Below are positions 13,205 to 33,570 of a stretch of DNA of 64,000 nucleotides, piece by piece. The position numbers were made by a program, and so were the translations under genes. The notes under the pieces were generated by a model. It saw only the letters and a program-made list of their open reading frames with translations. It was not told the DNA's origin and did no database searches. The stretch lies in contig NC_135569.1 of NCBI RefSeq assembly GCF_964340395.1, positions 14,133,519-14,197,518 on the forward strand. The letters are read 5' to 3'. The stretch is from Glandiceps talaboti (lineage: Eukaryota > Hemichordata > Enteropneusta > Spengelidae). How positions within the stretch are numbered: position 1 is the stretch's first letter; the number at the start of each line of letters is the position of its first letter.

Positions 13205-13705
13205 CTTCAATTGACTGTAAGATCAATATCGATCGAAAAGTATTTATAACACATCAGACTTTCAAACCATCGTGCTGTTCAGTGGTTTCAAAAAGGATTG
13301 ATCCCCACCACATACCAGATGTGTCGTCACTGCAATCTGGCCAACCTTATCGGTCTTCTGATGTATCGATGAGGGCGCCCTGATATGACGTATCATACAG
13401 ACTAGGTGTTCGTGGGTAAACAGTTCAAACTATTTATTGGATTGTCAACAAAGTGTCAATTCATTTATTAGTAAATACAACAACTGAAAAGTCGAAAAAG
13501 ATAACCAAAACAAATGCAATTTGATGTTTGTTTGTATGTTAGTTCATTTCATTTAGAATAAAAAAAGTCGCAAGAAAATAAATTCATTCAAGTGTAGCAT
13601 TAGACTGTAAAGATACGTCATGTTGTTCAGACCTATCAGGCTTCTTCACCATAAGTGCTGGTTGACAGCATGGCACGAATGCCTGTATCTTACAGACTAG
13701 TGTAG
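13205..13705. mobile_element. Two foldback MITE-like elements, family of 22957-23055
   Basis: A unit at about 13604-13700 starts TTAGACTGTAAAGATACGTC and ends with the mirrored TGTATCTTACAGACTAG. A longer, more degraded unit spans about 13205-13410, with GACTGTAAGATC at one end and CGTATCATACAGACTAGG at the other. The clearest member lies at 22957-23055. None has an ORF. The spacing 13705-14780 holds fragments of the family at 16850-17290 but no gene. Confidence 0.5.
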
Positions 13706-14782
13706 TATATATAGTTTATTGGTTTCTGCATGATTGTATCAGGCAGAACCTTTGAACACTAACATGAAACATGCAGTAATATGTTGTGTGTTTAAGGCGA
13801 CATTTTCAATGATTAATTTTCCAAGAATCGGTTTTTAACTTATTAGTGATTCAGATAAAATCTTACTTAATCCAAAATAGTTCAATATATTTTCAATATT
13901 TTCTTATATTATAAGTGTGGCTCACAGGGGTCCATCAATTAACATCCACAAAAATAGCATTATTCAAAATGTGTATTTGAGTGATTATCACGTGACACGA
14001 TAGATACTTGGATGTCTTCATTTTGATGCCATTGATCCAGCATGTAACCATCTTCCATCGATCAATCAATCAATTAATCAATACATCGATCAAATGACCA
14101 ATCGGTCAACTAATCAATCAATTAATTAATTTATTCATTTTCAAAAGCCCGCTCCCGGTCCTTCATGTACTGGACATCCGCCGTTAACGTTACAAATAGT
14201 CAAATACAGTGAATTTCACAACACCAATTCACTTTTCTGTTTAATATACAACCACTCAGAAACCAATAAGAAACTGCATATGTCACACTTCAATAGCAAG
14301 ATCGCAATTACGATTTACGCTGTATATAAGTTTTAGCAAAATATAGTCTTCTTCCAAAGAAAAATATTACGAAACTTATACTTGTAAATTGAAACATGCA
14401 ATAAATTGATAAATATGTTGGACATTACGTCACTCTGTAAACACCCCCTTCAGACATGCTCTCCTCCCCTTCCAAACGCTATTGTATATACTAGTATACG
14501 GGTATCCATAGTCGAGGAGGTACTCTGGTATGCGTTCACTGAGTGGAAATTTAATAAGAGTGTGGCATGTGCGACTGCCTTATTCTAGATATTATAGTAT
14601 ATGATGAGTAAATGTAGAGTTTATATTTCTTTGTAAAAAAATTGCATTCAATGCACGACAACTAGCTAATGAACAACGTATGGAAATTATGTACCTTGTA
14701 TCCTAGAGTAGAACACGACGTACAGTTATTACTAACAGTGTTAGTAACACACATGCATCACACGTACACGCGCGCGCGTGCA

Positions 14783-14882
14783 CCCATACATACATACATA
14801 CATACATACATACATACATACATACATACATACATTACATACATACATATACATACATACATACATACATACATACATACAT

Positions 14883-14961
<79 letters not shown>

Positions 14962-15042
14962 TACACGTACACACAGACACATACACATACACATACACAG
15001 ATACACACACACAGACAGACACAGATACACACAGACAGACAT

Positions 15043-15124
<82 letters not shown>
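14783..15124. repeat. Compound microsatellite (ACAT)n-(ACAG)n-(AC)n
   Basis: About 340 bp of tandem tetra- and dinucleotides. It ends 14 bp short of the stop codon of the PIDD-like gene on the - strand. The Cys/Val or Thr/His-rich ORFs across it are artefacts. Confidence 0.95.
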
Positions 15125-15127
<3 letters not shown>

Positions 15128-15138
15128 TATCGCGTTTG

Positions 15139-22121
<6,983 letters not shown>

Positions 22122-22758
22122 TATCTGTGGGAAACAAACAAAATGCAAAAGTAAGTTATCTACGTGTACACTACATAGGTTTGACCACGGTGATCCGAAA
22201 GTAAGAGCTGATGATGCAGTAATAAACGACTCTTTTCGAAGAAGCTTACCCAAACTATTAAACGAACTATCAAGGTTAGTGAGCCCGATCACAAGATTTC
22301 ATGATGAGAGAGATACCATAAAGATAACATACAAACATCACTTACCCAGTTAACTCTTTATTTTAAAAGTTAATGATATAAACATAACAGCATGCAAACT
22401 ACTACAATTACCATAGACATGAGGTATAATTTATTGACGTTATAACAAAATCCATAGTCAGAAGCCAACTGATCTGTTTCTTTAATACATGTACTGTATG
22501 AATGAACCTCTTGAATCATCACAACAAAGGGACCCGGGGTCATGTGACCGTAGGAACACATCTACAACTGCTGAAGCGCGTCGTAGTATTTCGTTCACAT
22601 TAAAGGGGTACACGTTGAACTGATATATTTTGGAACGTAATTTTTGCTGCCTATTTAAAAGTTAATCGAAGTATTCTATTTACTGAGGCATTCAATCAAC
22701 CAACACTTGCAATTAAGTGAAAATACACATGACACTAATATATAACTTATAATGTTCC

Positions 22759-22798
22759 AATGACGTAATTTAATGACGTAATTTAATGACGTAATTTA
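22759..22798. promoter_or_regulatory. Triple TGACGTAA (CRE/ATF-like) repeat
   Basis: Three copies of AATGACGTAATTT in direct tandem. TGACGTAA (TTACGTCA on the other strand) is a variant cAMP-response/ATF/bZIP half-palindrome. The cluster sits about 640 bp upstream of the first coding exon of the PIDD1-like gene, a plausible regulatory position. Function is inference. Confidence 0.35.
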
Positions 22799-22956
22799 TT
22801 GTACGTGTAAAGATGTCGATGTAATCCCTACTATGCAACCAACTTTTCTAACAATGACAGAAGGCAATCATAATTACTTATATTAGAAATTATCCATTAT
22901 ACTAGAAAAGTCTAATTGTGGATTTATGTAAGGACAAACTGAGTGTACCAGCTTTT

Positions 22957-23055
22957 AGACTGTAAGATATGTCATGACGTTTCACCCTCACTGGTGTCAG
23001 GGGTTGGCCGATGTGTGAGGGCGCCCCGTCATGGCGTACCTTGCAGACTGACCAG
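22957..23055. mobile_element. Short foldback MITE with AGACTGTAAGATA ends
   Basis: TTAGACTGTAAGATATGTCA at 22957 is mirrored by CGTACCTTGCAGACTG at the right end. Internal GTCATGACG and CACCCTCAC...GTGAGGGCG also pair. It is about 95 bp and the clearest copy of the family at 13205-13705. Confidence 0.6.
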
Positions 23056-24529
23056 CTTTTTACTCAAATGAAAATACTTACAAAACGCCCATTCAAGTAC
23101 AATGTCAATGTTGATTCATGTCTTCTATAAAAGTATGACTGTCTTCTGGCATTGTTAGAACAGTTGATTTCTCAGTAGGGATTTGTTGAACATTTTTGAT
23201 ACGTATGATAAATTACGTCATCGAACGGTTTATTAGTTGTATCTATATGCCAGGTTTGAGTTCGGTCAATTGCAAGTGATAGATACGTTTGCTTCAGTAG
23301 GTACAATACTGCGGGAACCTTTAACATATGCTGCAATAACTACACCCAAATACGTATAATGTATAATGCACTTTAAAATGTCCACGTCAGTAGATTGAAA
23401 AAATTCACTATGTGTACACTACTTTGACAAAAGTGATTACAGAACTTTTAAACGAGACATTTGTCAGTCTACATGTCTGTATGTTCCGCTTTTAACGACT
23501 TAAGCTTGTGTTTGCAAAAAGGGGCGAAGTCGCCTTACACAGACTACCCAATTAGAACGCCAAAGTGTAATTTGGCGTAGGCGTACTGATATTCACCAAC
23601 AACAAAACATGGAAACAAAAAAACACGGTCCCAATATTTTTTTTTATCAAAGTCTGCTTCTCCTTTTGACGCTGGAGGTTTTAACCACGAACAATTATTG
23701 AAAATAATGCCATTCTAGTCGTTTTCAAAAAGACAGGTATTTCATTACATCAGTGACCGTGTTTGCACTTCCTCCTTATCATAGACGTGTACGCGGTACG
23801 CATATAAATTTCTAGTGGTCGGATAACAGCACCTTCCATCACCCGAAATGGAAGCAACTATTAAAAAAATGTGCCAAATGAACATAGAATACATAGAAAC
23901 TATTGCCGAGTCAAAATGGCGGTTTCACTCACTGTGAAAGAGTTTACACGTAGACCTTTACATGGAATCTCGTGAGGGTCTATGGTTTGTACGGCCAGGC
24001 TGGGTGCCTACTAAAGGCTTCACTGTGTGTATGACAAGGACCACCCTGCCTGTTAGACTGATATATAACTATAAATTGGTATTATGGTAAACGACCCGAT
24101 TTGTTCACTTCAAAGTCCACAGCCGTAACTTCCATCGCACACATTTTTGAACGACATTTATTAGGTACTGGAATAGCTTACACTGCTACGTAAAGGTCTT
24201 TGTCAGAGTCATCAGTTCGTCTTCCAAACAACTGAATTGTACTGTAAAGCAAATTCAAACTTTCTGTCTTTCATGAATTTATCGAATTATCCGGATCCCA
24301 ATTACAGTATTAATCCGAACACAGCATCATGTATATATTAAGATTGGTTAAAGGGGCATAAGCTGAGTTTTGTTCGTTTAAAACTGCTAACAGTCTTGTC
24401 CTCCATTTTGACAAGCATATCAACAGAAATATGTGTTAATTTAACTGATACCGTGTAAGTGTTATATGTGTTCGCCTGTCGTGAAAGGTAGGCCAATATT
24501 AGTGTTGTCTGGATAGGCATACATTTACT

Positions 24530-25010
24530 TACATAATTTGTTACATTCAATTGTTTGGCTTGATTAATGACAAAAAACTTACTAACATTGCTACATTTCA
24601 TTGTCTGGCTTGACAAAAATCTTACTAACATTGCACATTTTAGTCTGCTCCACAAAAATCTTACTAACATTGCTACATTTTATCGTCTGCTTCTCAAAAC
24701 TCTTACTTACATTGCTACATTTTATTGTATGGCTTGACAAAAATCTTACCAACATTGCTACATTTTATCATGTGACTTGACAAAAATCTTACTAACATTG
24801 CTACATTTTATCGTCTGCACCACACAATCTTGCTAACATTGCTACATTTTATCGTCTGCTCCACAAAATCTTACTAACATTGCTACATTTTATTGATATG
24901 GCTTGACAAAAATCTTACTATAAACATTGCTACATTTCAAGTATCGTCTGCCTCGACAAAAATATTACTAACATTGCTACATTTCATTGTCTGACTCTAC
25001 AAATTATCTA
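24530..25010. repeat. ~43-bp tandem repeat, about ten copies
   Basis: A unit like CTTACTAACATTGCTACATT plus TTATCGTCTGCTTGACAAAA repeats with variable length. A single related copy appears at about 52705-52750 (CCTTACTAAACATTGCTACA). There is no coding potential. Confidence 0.85.
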
Positions 25011-26325
25011 TATCTTATCACTGTTCATTGTTACATTGTCCGTGAGTGACATACTATCATTTTAAAGAGACTGATGCCCTGTGTTATTAACTATTAATAC
25101 AACTAAATCGTATCATGACGTTTGTTTCAGGTGACATGGTTTTCGTTGTAGTTTGATAGAGTTGGTTTAATGTCTGACTCAAACATTCTAGTGAACCATA
25201 TCCCATACATGTCAGTGTCTTACCTAGCCTCGTCCAAAGAAAGCAGCAAGTTACTGTTGATAACTTTCGACCAATTTGAAATGAAAACAGCACACGAGTT
25301 GTGTTATTTCCCTACCAGACTGTACTTACCTCTGTACTGTACCTAGGTTGTTCAGTTATATGTATTGTAGTGTTGCCAGCTTGTAGAATGACAAGAATGT
25401 CAAGAGGGCCCCCGAGTAGTTTCTGGGTTCAAAGTATCATTGTAATATACAACCCGTAAAAAACACCGGTGCGTTTGTTTGAATGAAGTGAGCAACGGAA
25501 AGAGGTCACCCAAAGTCAAAATTAGGTAAAACAACAATACAATTTGTCAGGAAAAGAACAGGGGTGCCTCTGACGTAGGTTCGACCAGGTGATGTTTTTA
25601 TCAGTTGGATTATATCTGTGGAAGTTAAAATGTAACACGAACCGTCATATACACGATGTTTAAAACACGTAGCATTCTGTCAATAAACAGAGCTGTGGAA
25701 TTCCAGTTCTGGTGGTATTTATACTTTGATAAGTTACTGACACAGTGACACTAATTACATTGTATGTCTTTGCACGAAACTTGTCCCATTCCTGCATACC
25801 ACGAGCAAAGAAATGCACTGGTGTTTTTTCGCGGGTTGTATAAGCGTTTTGAGCCTCCTGATTATACCAACCATAATAGTCAGACCAGTGTAAAAGTGAA
25901 GTGGTATTTTTATTCAACAACTGTAAATTTCACATGTGGATCTGTTCAATTTAAATCTGCAATGTCGGCAAAACAAACTTAACAACTAAAAATGTGTATT
26001 TATATTTTGCTCTAGTATGTCTTAATCACTACCCGGATATAAGTGTTTATCCTTCATTCTCTTGGAAGCGTATTTTATCGCCGATTTATTGCTCAAACGG
26101 AAGAGTATTTTTATCATCCGAGGAAGAGAAACAAACACACATATTTTCAGTTTAGTAACAATGAGTTTCACGCGGAAAAACTAGCAACATATTTATTTAA
26201 ATTAATTATAAAGGGAAGTATGAGTAAATCTGACCTATCAAACTCAATTAATTACATGTGACCTAGTAATCAGGGCATGACCTTTGACACAACACGATCT
26301 TTGACACTGCTGTAGACTAAGGTTT
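25011..26325. other. No gene recognised
   Basis: AT-rich single-copy-looking sequence. Short ORFs on both strands show no domain signature or splice-consistent structure. Confidence 0.4.
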
Positions 26326-26328
26326 GGA

Positions 26329-26520
26329 CAATCTGATTAAAATCTTGTGTTGTGAAAGAAGGTAGATGTCTTTATTTTCTTCAAATTCCATCTTGTTGTG
26401 ACATTTGTTTTGTTCAGGGTGATCGGATGACGGCGATCAAAACAAACAGTCACAACACGATGGAAAGAGAGGTAAAAAGACATCTAGCAGCTTTCACAAA
26501 ATCAGATTGTAATCAGATTG
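26329..26520. mobile_element. Foldback element with ~83-bp arms and 25-bp loop
   Basis: The left arm 26329-26411 starts CAATCTGATTAAAATC and the right arm 26437-26520 ends CAGATTGTAATCAGATTG. Along the arms, AGATGTCTTT, TGTTGTGA and TTTGTTTTG each find their complement. Loop sequence is TTCAGGGTGATCGGATGACG plus five bases. The arms are about 75-80 percent complementary, so a transcript would form a long hairpin. No ORF. Confidence 0.75.
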
Positions 26521-26524
26521 GATT

Positions 26525-28560
26525 GGCCGGTGAAGGCCAAGGGCAATGTAAAGGTTACTAGGACGGCAGGAGAGCATATGCGGCGTGTCGTATGGATGGC
26601 AGCCTTTAATTGTCCGTTGACACTGTCAACAAGGAAGTGCTGACGAGGAAATGGATATTTCTGATCAGCTGAATCGTGTATGATTATTTTAATAATGTTT
26701 GTTAGTTTTACCTCCACGCTTATCTACCATGAACACAATATCCCACTTCCTAGTTGAAAAATTGATTTATTGACGAATTATCATCTGTACGTGGAACATA
26801 GTATCAATATTCTGAATGTTATAAATTTAAGCTGGGCGTTCCCCCATTTTTAGGAACGAAGCGGTGACACCAACAGCTATAGATTAGCATATTTAGCTCA
26901 TATTCCGAATGCCAAAAAATGCGAAATTTCTGCAAATTTTATCGTGGGAAATCGTTAAGTACAGCTGGACCCCCTCCACCCCACCCCACCCCCCACCCCA
27001 AGTAGTTACAGTCTACAGGTTACTGTGAAGTAATAGCTTGTATACTTACCAATAAATGATTTACCAGTACAGGGTAGAGTAAGGTACTAGGTGTTCGCGG
27101 GTCACTGCATGTACAAATATTGAAGGCTTGCTATACTACTCCCTCGAGGATTTAAAGTGATTGTAAAGGACACCACTATTGCACCACGAAGTGACGTGAT
27201 TCCAACGTAACGGGAAACCAGACGTGCTAGTCTACCCTTTCGATGTACACTCGTCAACGTACTGATCCGGTGTAGAATGCAAATTCTATTATCATAATTT
27301 TAGGCATGTATTACATACCATCTCATTAGCATACACGGAAGCATTCAGTGAACAACAGATAAAAGTGCACATGCATGTGCAGACGCCGTATCTTCCTGCG
27401 TACATGTGATCATGCTGATATCATCTAAGGGGACGTCAGTAATTACACAGGGGAGGGGGAATCAAGCCCGGTCTGTTGTACAAAATGTGAATCTTTCCCG
27501 ATTTTGCTCACTTAAGGAAGTGCCCCTCCCCAATGTCCATTCTCTAAAACATGACCATCCCTCTTTTTCCAATACTTAAAATACATTTTTGGTTAAAATT
27601 CTGCCAGACGTCAACAAGGACACTAGTCTCAAAATCAATGATGAGGACTCTATCCCACCGCTGCCACCGCATTGATAATCTATCCCACATTGATAATTTT
27701 AAAAGTCGTTTCCCACTACTGCCACCACAGTGACATTGTGTAAAGGCACTGTATTAGTTAATACCTGTGTTTGGATCTAACTGGCAAATAACATGATGAA
27801 AGCCAGAACTCCCAAAGACCAGAGAGGCACATTACTGAGATTGTCACCCCGAGGTCAACACCCCACTCCACCATTGTCCCCATTATCTTACCACACTGGT
27901 TCCTGTTCATTACAATATCTCCTCACCAGTTTCACCTTGGATAAAATAAGTTAAGGTTCTAAAAAAAAAGTTCAGTTAATTTTGAACGGACCAGGAGCCA
28001 TGCTATACCTTAAACAATTGATTCCCCGCATGGTTGTCAGCAGTGATTTCACTGATAGGTTATGGCACAATGGTAGCAGTAGTGGGATGTGGCAGTGGTG
28101 GCAGCGATGGGATGCCAAAATTACAACAAATAACTCAATGTTAGATAATATAATGAGTCAAAAGAAAACGTAATCCTTCTCTAACTCTAAAATATGACCC
28201 TCCCCTAGAAACGAGTTGTAAAATATGACGCCATTCTCTGGCCCTCCCCACCTATAGTTACTGAAGGTTCCCTAATAACGGCGTACTGAGGGGTCAATCG
28301 TATAGTGGGATGAGTACTGCATAAGCGGTTTGTCTGTGCACTTTTACGTAAGTTTTGTCACGATATCTATTGACACTCTGTTAAATATTATCTATAAATC
28401 CCTCGTTGAGATATCAAAGGGCCTTTGGAATAAAACAGTTAAGCAGTAAACAGTTAAAGTTTTGTCATCAAAGCAAATCGCCGTTACTTTAGAGGACCTT
28501 TGCTGGGCATATATTTGCGTATATTATTTGAATGTATATTAATTTGCACACCCAATAATG
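26525..28560. other. No gene; possible ~840-bp element with short inverted ends
   Basis: A C-rich run lies at about 26970-27000. CAGTAATTACACAGGGGAGG (from about 27437) is roughly mirrored by CCCTCCCCACCTATAGTTAC near 28241-28261, which could be ends of an ~840-bp element rich in CCCTCCCC words. The evidence is weak and no coding exon was found. Confidence 0.3.
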
Positions 28561-28620
28561 TTTTTATCTTTGCAAAATATAGCGACAGTTGGCCTGGTCA
28601 TGGCTGCTAGGGACAGTTGT

Positions 28621-28695
28621 GTCTACATACATACATACATACATACATACATACATACATACATACATGCATACATACATACATACATACATACA

Positions 28696-28729
<34 letters not shown>

Positions 28730-29065
28730 CACATGCATCGCGTTTGCTACAAATGTGTGAAATGGAAGTCTTTCACTTCTTCGATTTCCTCAGGCACGCA
28801 CACACACACGCACGCACGCACACACACACATACATACATACATACATACATACATACATACATACATACATACATACATACATACATACATACATAAATA
28901 CATACACATACATACATACATACATACATACATACATACATACATACATACATACATACATACATACATACATACAGACAGACATACATACATACATACA
29001 TACATACATACATACATACATACATACATACATACATACATACACACATACATAGATACATACAT
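28621..29065. repeat. (TACA)n microsatellite cluster with an embedded gene fragment
   Basis: Two long TACA/ATAC tracts (28624-28730 and 28829-29065) with a short ACAC/GCAC section flank a 57-bp non-repeat segment (28737-28793). The Thr/His/Ile and Met/Cys/Val ORFs here are artefacts. Confidence 0.95.
28737..28793 (-). pseudogene. Duplicated fragment of the PIDD-like death-domain exon (3' end)
   Basis: Identical over 57 bp to 15129-15185. On the - strand it encodes the last 14 residues (EEIEEVKDFHFTHL) and the stop of the PIDD1-like protein, then 10 bp of 3' flank. Both copies are bordered by ACAT/ACAC microsatellite, here on both sides. Perfect identity implies a recent event, probably microsatellite-mediated template switching, or an assembly artefact. 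It cannot be functional alone. Confidence 0.85.
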
Positions 29066-29069
29066 TTCA

Positions 29070-30340
29070 CCATGTCTATAGCACTAGTGAACCTCAATTC
29101 ACTTTTGCTAAAAGAATTACACCATCACAGTACACTTTGGCCAGCAACTGTCATACACATCTATATAGTCAATTCTGTCCACAGTCCGGGATCAGTCAAA
29201 CGTTATGGGGAAATAACAGAGTTCACACACGCTGTAATGTTGTTAAGCCAAAGTTAGTTTCCAGAAGTCGAGCTCAGATCTTAGCGGGCCAAATTGAATG
29301 TCTCAGTCAAAACTAATTTAGTCTAAAGCTTAAAAAACTGTTTGGTTCCGGTTACCCGATCACACCTAGCTTTTCACTGCCGACCCTAAACTGTTTTACA
29401 TAGTCAAGAAAAAAAAATTGTAAAGTCTCGAGAGTAATAATGGATGCGGAAACCGGCATCAACTTAAAAAAATAATGTAAAACTGTTCTTTCAATCTGTA
29501 ATGGTTGTACATCTTATAGGAAGAAATAAACAACACAGAGACCATACGGAAAACAATAGAAAACATAACTACCTGAACTAGACACTCACATATGGAAAAA
29601 ATAATTAAGAAAAATATATCTACCTACCCTACCTATTCTAAAAATTGAACGTAATCGGAACCACACACTTTTTTAAAGTCCTAAGTCTAAAATTAGACTA
29701 GATCCATCATAGGCCCAACAGTTTTGATTTCGTTCAATGTCCAAGTTCATTCTCATCAAGATTTTAGTTCCAATCTAAGTCTGCTCAAATTTTGTCCCAC
29801 TCTGGCTCGACTTCCAATTTCCCATTAGCATTTATTACCCATAACACACTATAATAATTTACATATCTCAATTATCTACTGGTTATTAATTGAAATCCTA
29901 CAATGATTATATAAAAGTCAATAAAGGGACAACTGAATCTGTATGCATAAAAAAATTACGATTATTTATCATGTTTAAAATTTCAGCAGTTTGTCTCCTT
30001 ATACGTGTTGTTCATTCAACACAGGAGAATTGTTATAGTCATAAAACCGACTGCCACTCAAGTGTATCTGTGTATATCAAACTTCAAATACATAAACTTT
30101 AACTATGTTGTTGGGGAACAAATTTTAAACGTGAGGCTCATTTCGTCCCAGTCACGTTCGCCAGTCTACATCACACGACTTCTTTGAATATAAGATATAT
30201 TATATGATTATTATAATCAGCCAAGAGGTATTGTCAAACAATTCTAGTGTCTATCAACATTAACATGAATATACACAATAAACGATAGGCAAACGATAAG
30301 TTACCAAAGACAACAAAATTACTGTCATGGTTTATGTGCA
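29070..30340. other. No gene recognised
   Basis: AT-rich sequence with short, unremarkable ORFs and no recognisable domain or splice pattern. Confidence 0.4.
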
Positions 30341-30344
30341 TGCA

Positions 30345-32401
30345 CGAATACCTGCACTGGCTGCAGAATGGTATGGAACTCTATAACACTTTCATGGTGT
30401 ATGTGTGTACACTAATACCTGCACTGGCTGTAGAATGGTATGGAACTCTATAACACTATCATGGTGTATGTGTGTACAGGAATACCTGCACTGGCTGTAG
30501 AATGGTATGGAACTCTATAACACTATCATGGTGTATGTGTGTACACTAATACCTGCACTGGCTGTAGAATGGTATGGAACTCTATAACACTATCATGGTG
30601 TATGTGTGTACAGGAATACCTGCACTGGCAGCACAATAGTATGGAGTTCTATAAAGCTAACGCCTGATCTTGACTTTTAGGTCATGTTCATGGAGAAAGA
30701 CATACATTACTCCTTAATTCCAAGCCACAAAGACATTTCATGAACAGATGGAAATTGATTTACATAAATCGGCTGGGACGAAATCAGCCTTGTTTTGGTT
30801 CCCCTCTAAACTAAATTAAAAGAAAATTAGCCCAGTAGCAAGATACACTAACTTCAAAATCATTCTGTCTCCAAAGAGAGAAATAATATGCTATCACTAC
30901 AAATATCTGGAATAATATTGAATATAATAGAATGAACATAAATGTAAAATATGAATATCATTCTACAGTAGAAATGGTGTTGCCTTGGTTTTTCACTCAG
31001 GGTGTTTTGACACAAAGAGATATATATATTTCATCTCCAGATTATCTGTAACAGATTTAGCAAATCACACTGAAAAGTGATAAAGCATTGCTATTCTGTT
31101 AAGGTGCAGTAAAACAGACTTCTGTTGAAACACGTTGCACATAGACTTGATTATTTTAATGGCTTCAATTTTTTACTTTCCAACTGATAATCAACATATC
31201 AACTTGACAAGTACTATGATAGTGTGTAAAAAGATAGTGATATGAGTGAAACACCAAGGCAACACCACTTTCGAATTCACTGTAATACGAAGACAGGAAT
31301 TAAGGAATTTACCATAAGTCGAATTAAACAAAGTAAAATTGAAGAATGTTATTCATAAAAATGTAAAGATTTAAAATTTATACAAATGAAGTGACGAATT
31401 ACTCCAAAAATGTTCAAAATGATCTATTAAAAAAACTAGATAAAACACTGTAATATGACATTTCAGAGTAAAATAACATGATACTCTATCAATAGTATCG
31501 CAAATCACCGATAAAATTGTTACTAGTGTCAAGACTATAATAAAACCTAACAAGGTTGGTTGGATTAATTGATATATAATTGTGAAAAATTATATTTCGC
31601 CTGAAAATAATTCAAAACCCACACTTGCTGCAAATGGGATATTTTTCATCATCAAAAAACCAAAGATATATTCACTAAAAATTGGTTAAATTTATGAAAA
31701 AGATATTGTATCTGTTAACCAGTGGTTGATCTTATCCATAAGCAGTACAAAAACAAATGGTTGAAATTAAGTCGTGATCGCCGTTGAGGGCTCCCATTTT
31801 GGGTTTGGACCAGTTGATTTGATTTATCGTGTATACATCTACAAGGAATACTTTTATTCAAATCGTGTATACATCTACAAGGAATACTTTTATTCACAGG
31901 TAATTCGATACTCTTCAAAAAAAAACCACGTCACAGTTGCAGCTAGTGCAGTTTAAACTGTCAAACTTTCATCAAATTGGTCGGATAACATGGACCACCA
32001 TCAATAATCGTATCACAAGGAGTGGGAACATACAATTATGAAATCAACTCATCTAAATCAATATCAGGAATATCAAATGAGTAAGGAAAATTGTAGGTAA
32101 TGCACGAGCGAACTAGTTTGGATGCGAACGTGGTCTCTATACCACATCAAAGGCATGATGTTAATGACTGTTTGGGTGGCTGTCGGTGAATTTTAAATTG
32201 CATCTCATGCATCTCTGGACTTCTAGAGTATCGACTAAAGTGGGTGGAGGTGCAAAATCGTAACGATACCGTATAGGGACTAGACTATACATATGAACAT
32301 GAACAGTGTCGGCACTGTCCAAAGAAAATTTAGAGATATTTCTCCCGTCAAAAGAATAAACCATGTCAACAACATCGCTGTTATTCTGTCTGTGGTATTC
32401 T
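30345..32401. repeat. Segmental duplication, copy A (mate at 38416-42727)
   Basis: It begins in a 67-bp minisatellite (about four copies to 30640), then runs through CGCCTGATCTTGACTTTTAG, GAAATGGTGTTGCCTTGG (~30972), the inverted mate CCAAGGCAACACCACTTTC (~31255) and GAACAGTGTCGGCACTGTCC (~32300) to GTGGTATTCT at 32392-32401. The same landmarks occur in the same order and orientation in copy B. Copy A lacks three insertions found in B and so preserves the empty sites. It also has a private 35-bp tandem duplication at about 31829-31895. Short ORFs exist, but none is conserved in frame between the copies. Confidence 0.85.
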
Positions 32402-33290
32402 AAAAAATTATCACTATCTAATGTGTATTGTTTAAGATGTATTAGCTGGTTTCTTTTACAATACAAAATAATATTAGGGTAAAGCAGACCAAACTGTCCG
32501 AACTGACGGTGCCATTTGTTATCACGTGACCTATGTCTGTAATGATAACGAGGAGCAAGGTTAGAGTTCTGTAATATGGTTGTCATCATTGTTGCGAATA
32601 GTTTTATCACTACATACAAATGAAGCATCAAGAATTGTTTCTGTTGCTGTGTAACGTACACTGAGTAAATGCAAGGGATTGGTATGAATGACTTTAGGGA
32701 ATTCTTTTCACACAACTTGTTAGTTTGAGATTTATATGCAAAATATGTTCTGTTATCAATGAAAGGTCACATACAGCAAGTGAAATTTGGGATTTGAGTC
32801 TAATTTAGCAACGTGTCTCCAACTTGTAATGTAGGTTGAATGTTTGCCATTAATTTAAGTATTCAACATTGTCTTGTACTAATTAATTAATTAATTAAGA
32901 TGGCATTGCCAAGCAGTGAACAACTACTCGTTCGGCCGATATAGAGAGAAAAACTCGAAAATTCCTTTGATCACTAACAACACACTAGTCCCGCCCTGCG
33001 AAGACGACTACAGTTAATAGAGCTTACTTCCATTATAGACGTTGAAGACAGATTGCTTTCAAGTAAGTTGTAGCTGGCCGGTGCAGTCACGTCCCTTGTA
33101 AAATCAGCAAATTCACCATTGCTCAGTTTTACACAGTTTGTGAATGAACAATCTTGTAAGCGAACTTCAATGAAACCAATCGAGCTGCTCGTCTACATTA
33201 TACCAAACGAGAAAAGTTTGCTTACAAACTATACACTTGTTGACCCAAAAAGTACGAAGCTTTAGTAGAACTGCAGTCGAGTCTCGAGAA
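32402..33290. other. No confident gene
   Basis: A - strand open stretch (32161-32715) covers part of this region, but copy B does not keep the same frame and I recognise no domain. The remainder is AT-rich, with (TTAA)n near 32880. Confidence 0.35.
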
Positions 33291-33292
33291 CC

Positions 33293-33395
33293 ATTTATGA
33301 TATTTGATATTTCACAAAACGGCCCTAAAATCATGATTTATTCGGATATCATTAAAATTTCTGATCGTAAAATATTCCCTGCTAGTTCATACGAT
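33293..33395 (+). repeat. Left ~100-bp inverted repeat flanking the 33983-34972 gene
   Basis: ATTTATGATATTTGATATTT ... TATTCCCTGCTAGTTCATAC pairs with the reverse complement of 35761-35851, with a few substitutions and one ~12-bp gap. The two arms lie about 2.4 kb apart, with the GHH-motif gene between them. Confidence 0.8.
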
Positions 33396-33570
33396 GGTAA
33401 TCGCATTTCGCATTCTCGCAGAGACTGAGTGTATCTTCCTCTCCGAGGTGAGTGGTTATTTTATATCTACTGTTACTCTAAGAAGCTGGTTTCCAAATCC
33501 GCTATATGGCAGTCAAGCATTGGTGGCACCGTCTATTAATCTCAGCCCCGAATAGCTAGTGAACTAGCTA

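Larger units (their letters stand above)
22130..24525. other. Non-coding stretch upstream of the PIDD1-like gene
   Basis: I find no convincing coding exon. It should hold the 5' UTR exon(s) and promoter of the - strand gene, but no TATA box or start site stands out. It contains a triple TGACGTAA repeat (22759-22798) and a foldback element (22957-23055). Confidence 0.4.

Noticed and set aside
32161-32715. 184-codon - strand ORF in copy A
   Set aside because: The frame is not kept in copy B, no domain is recognised, and the 3' part aligns to B in a different frame.
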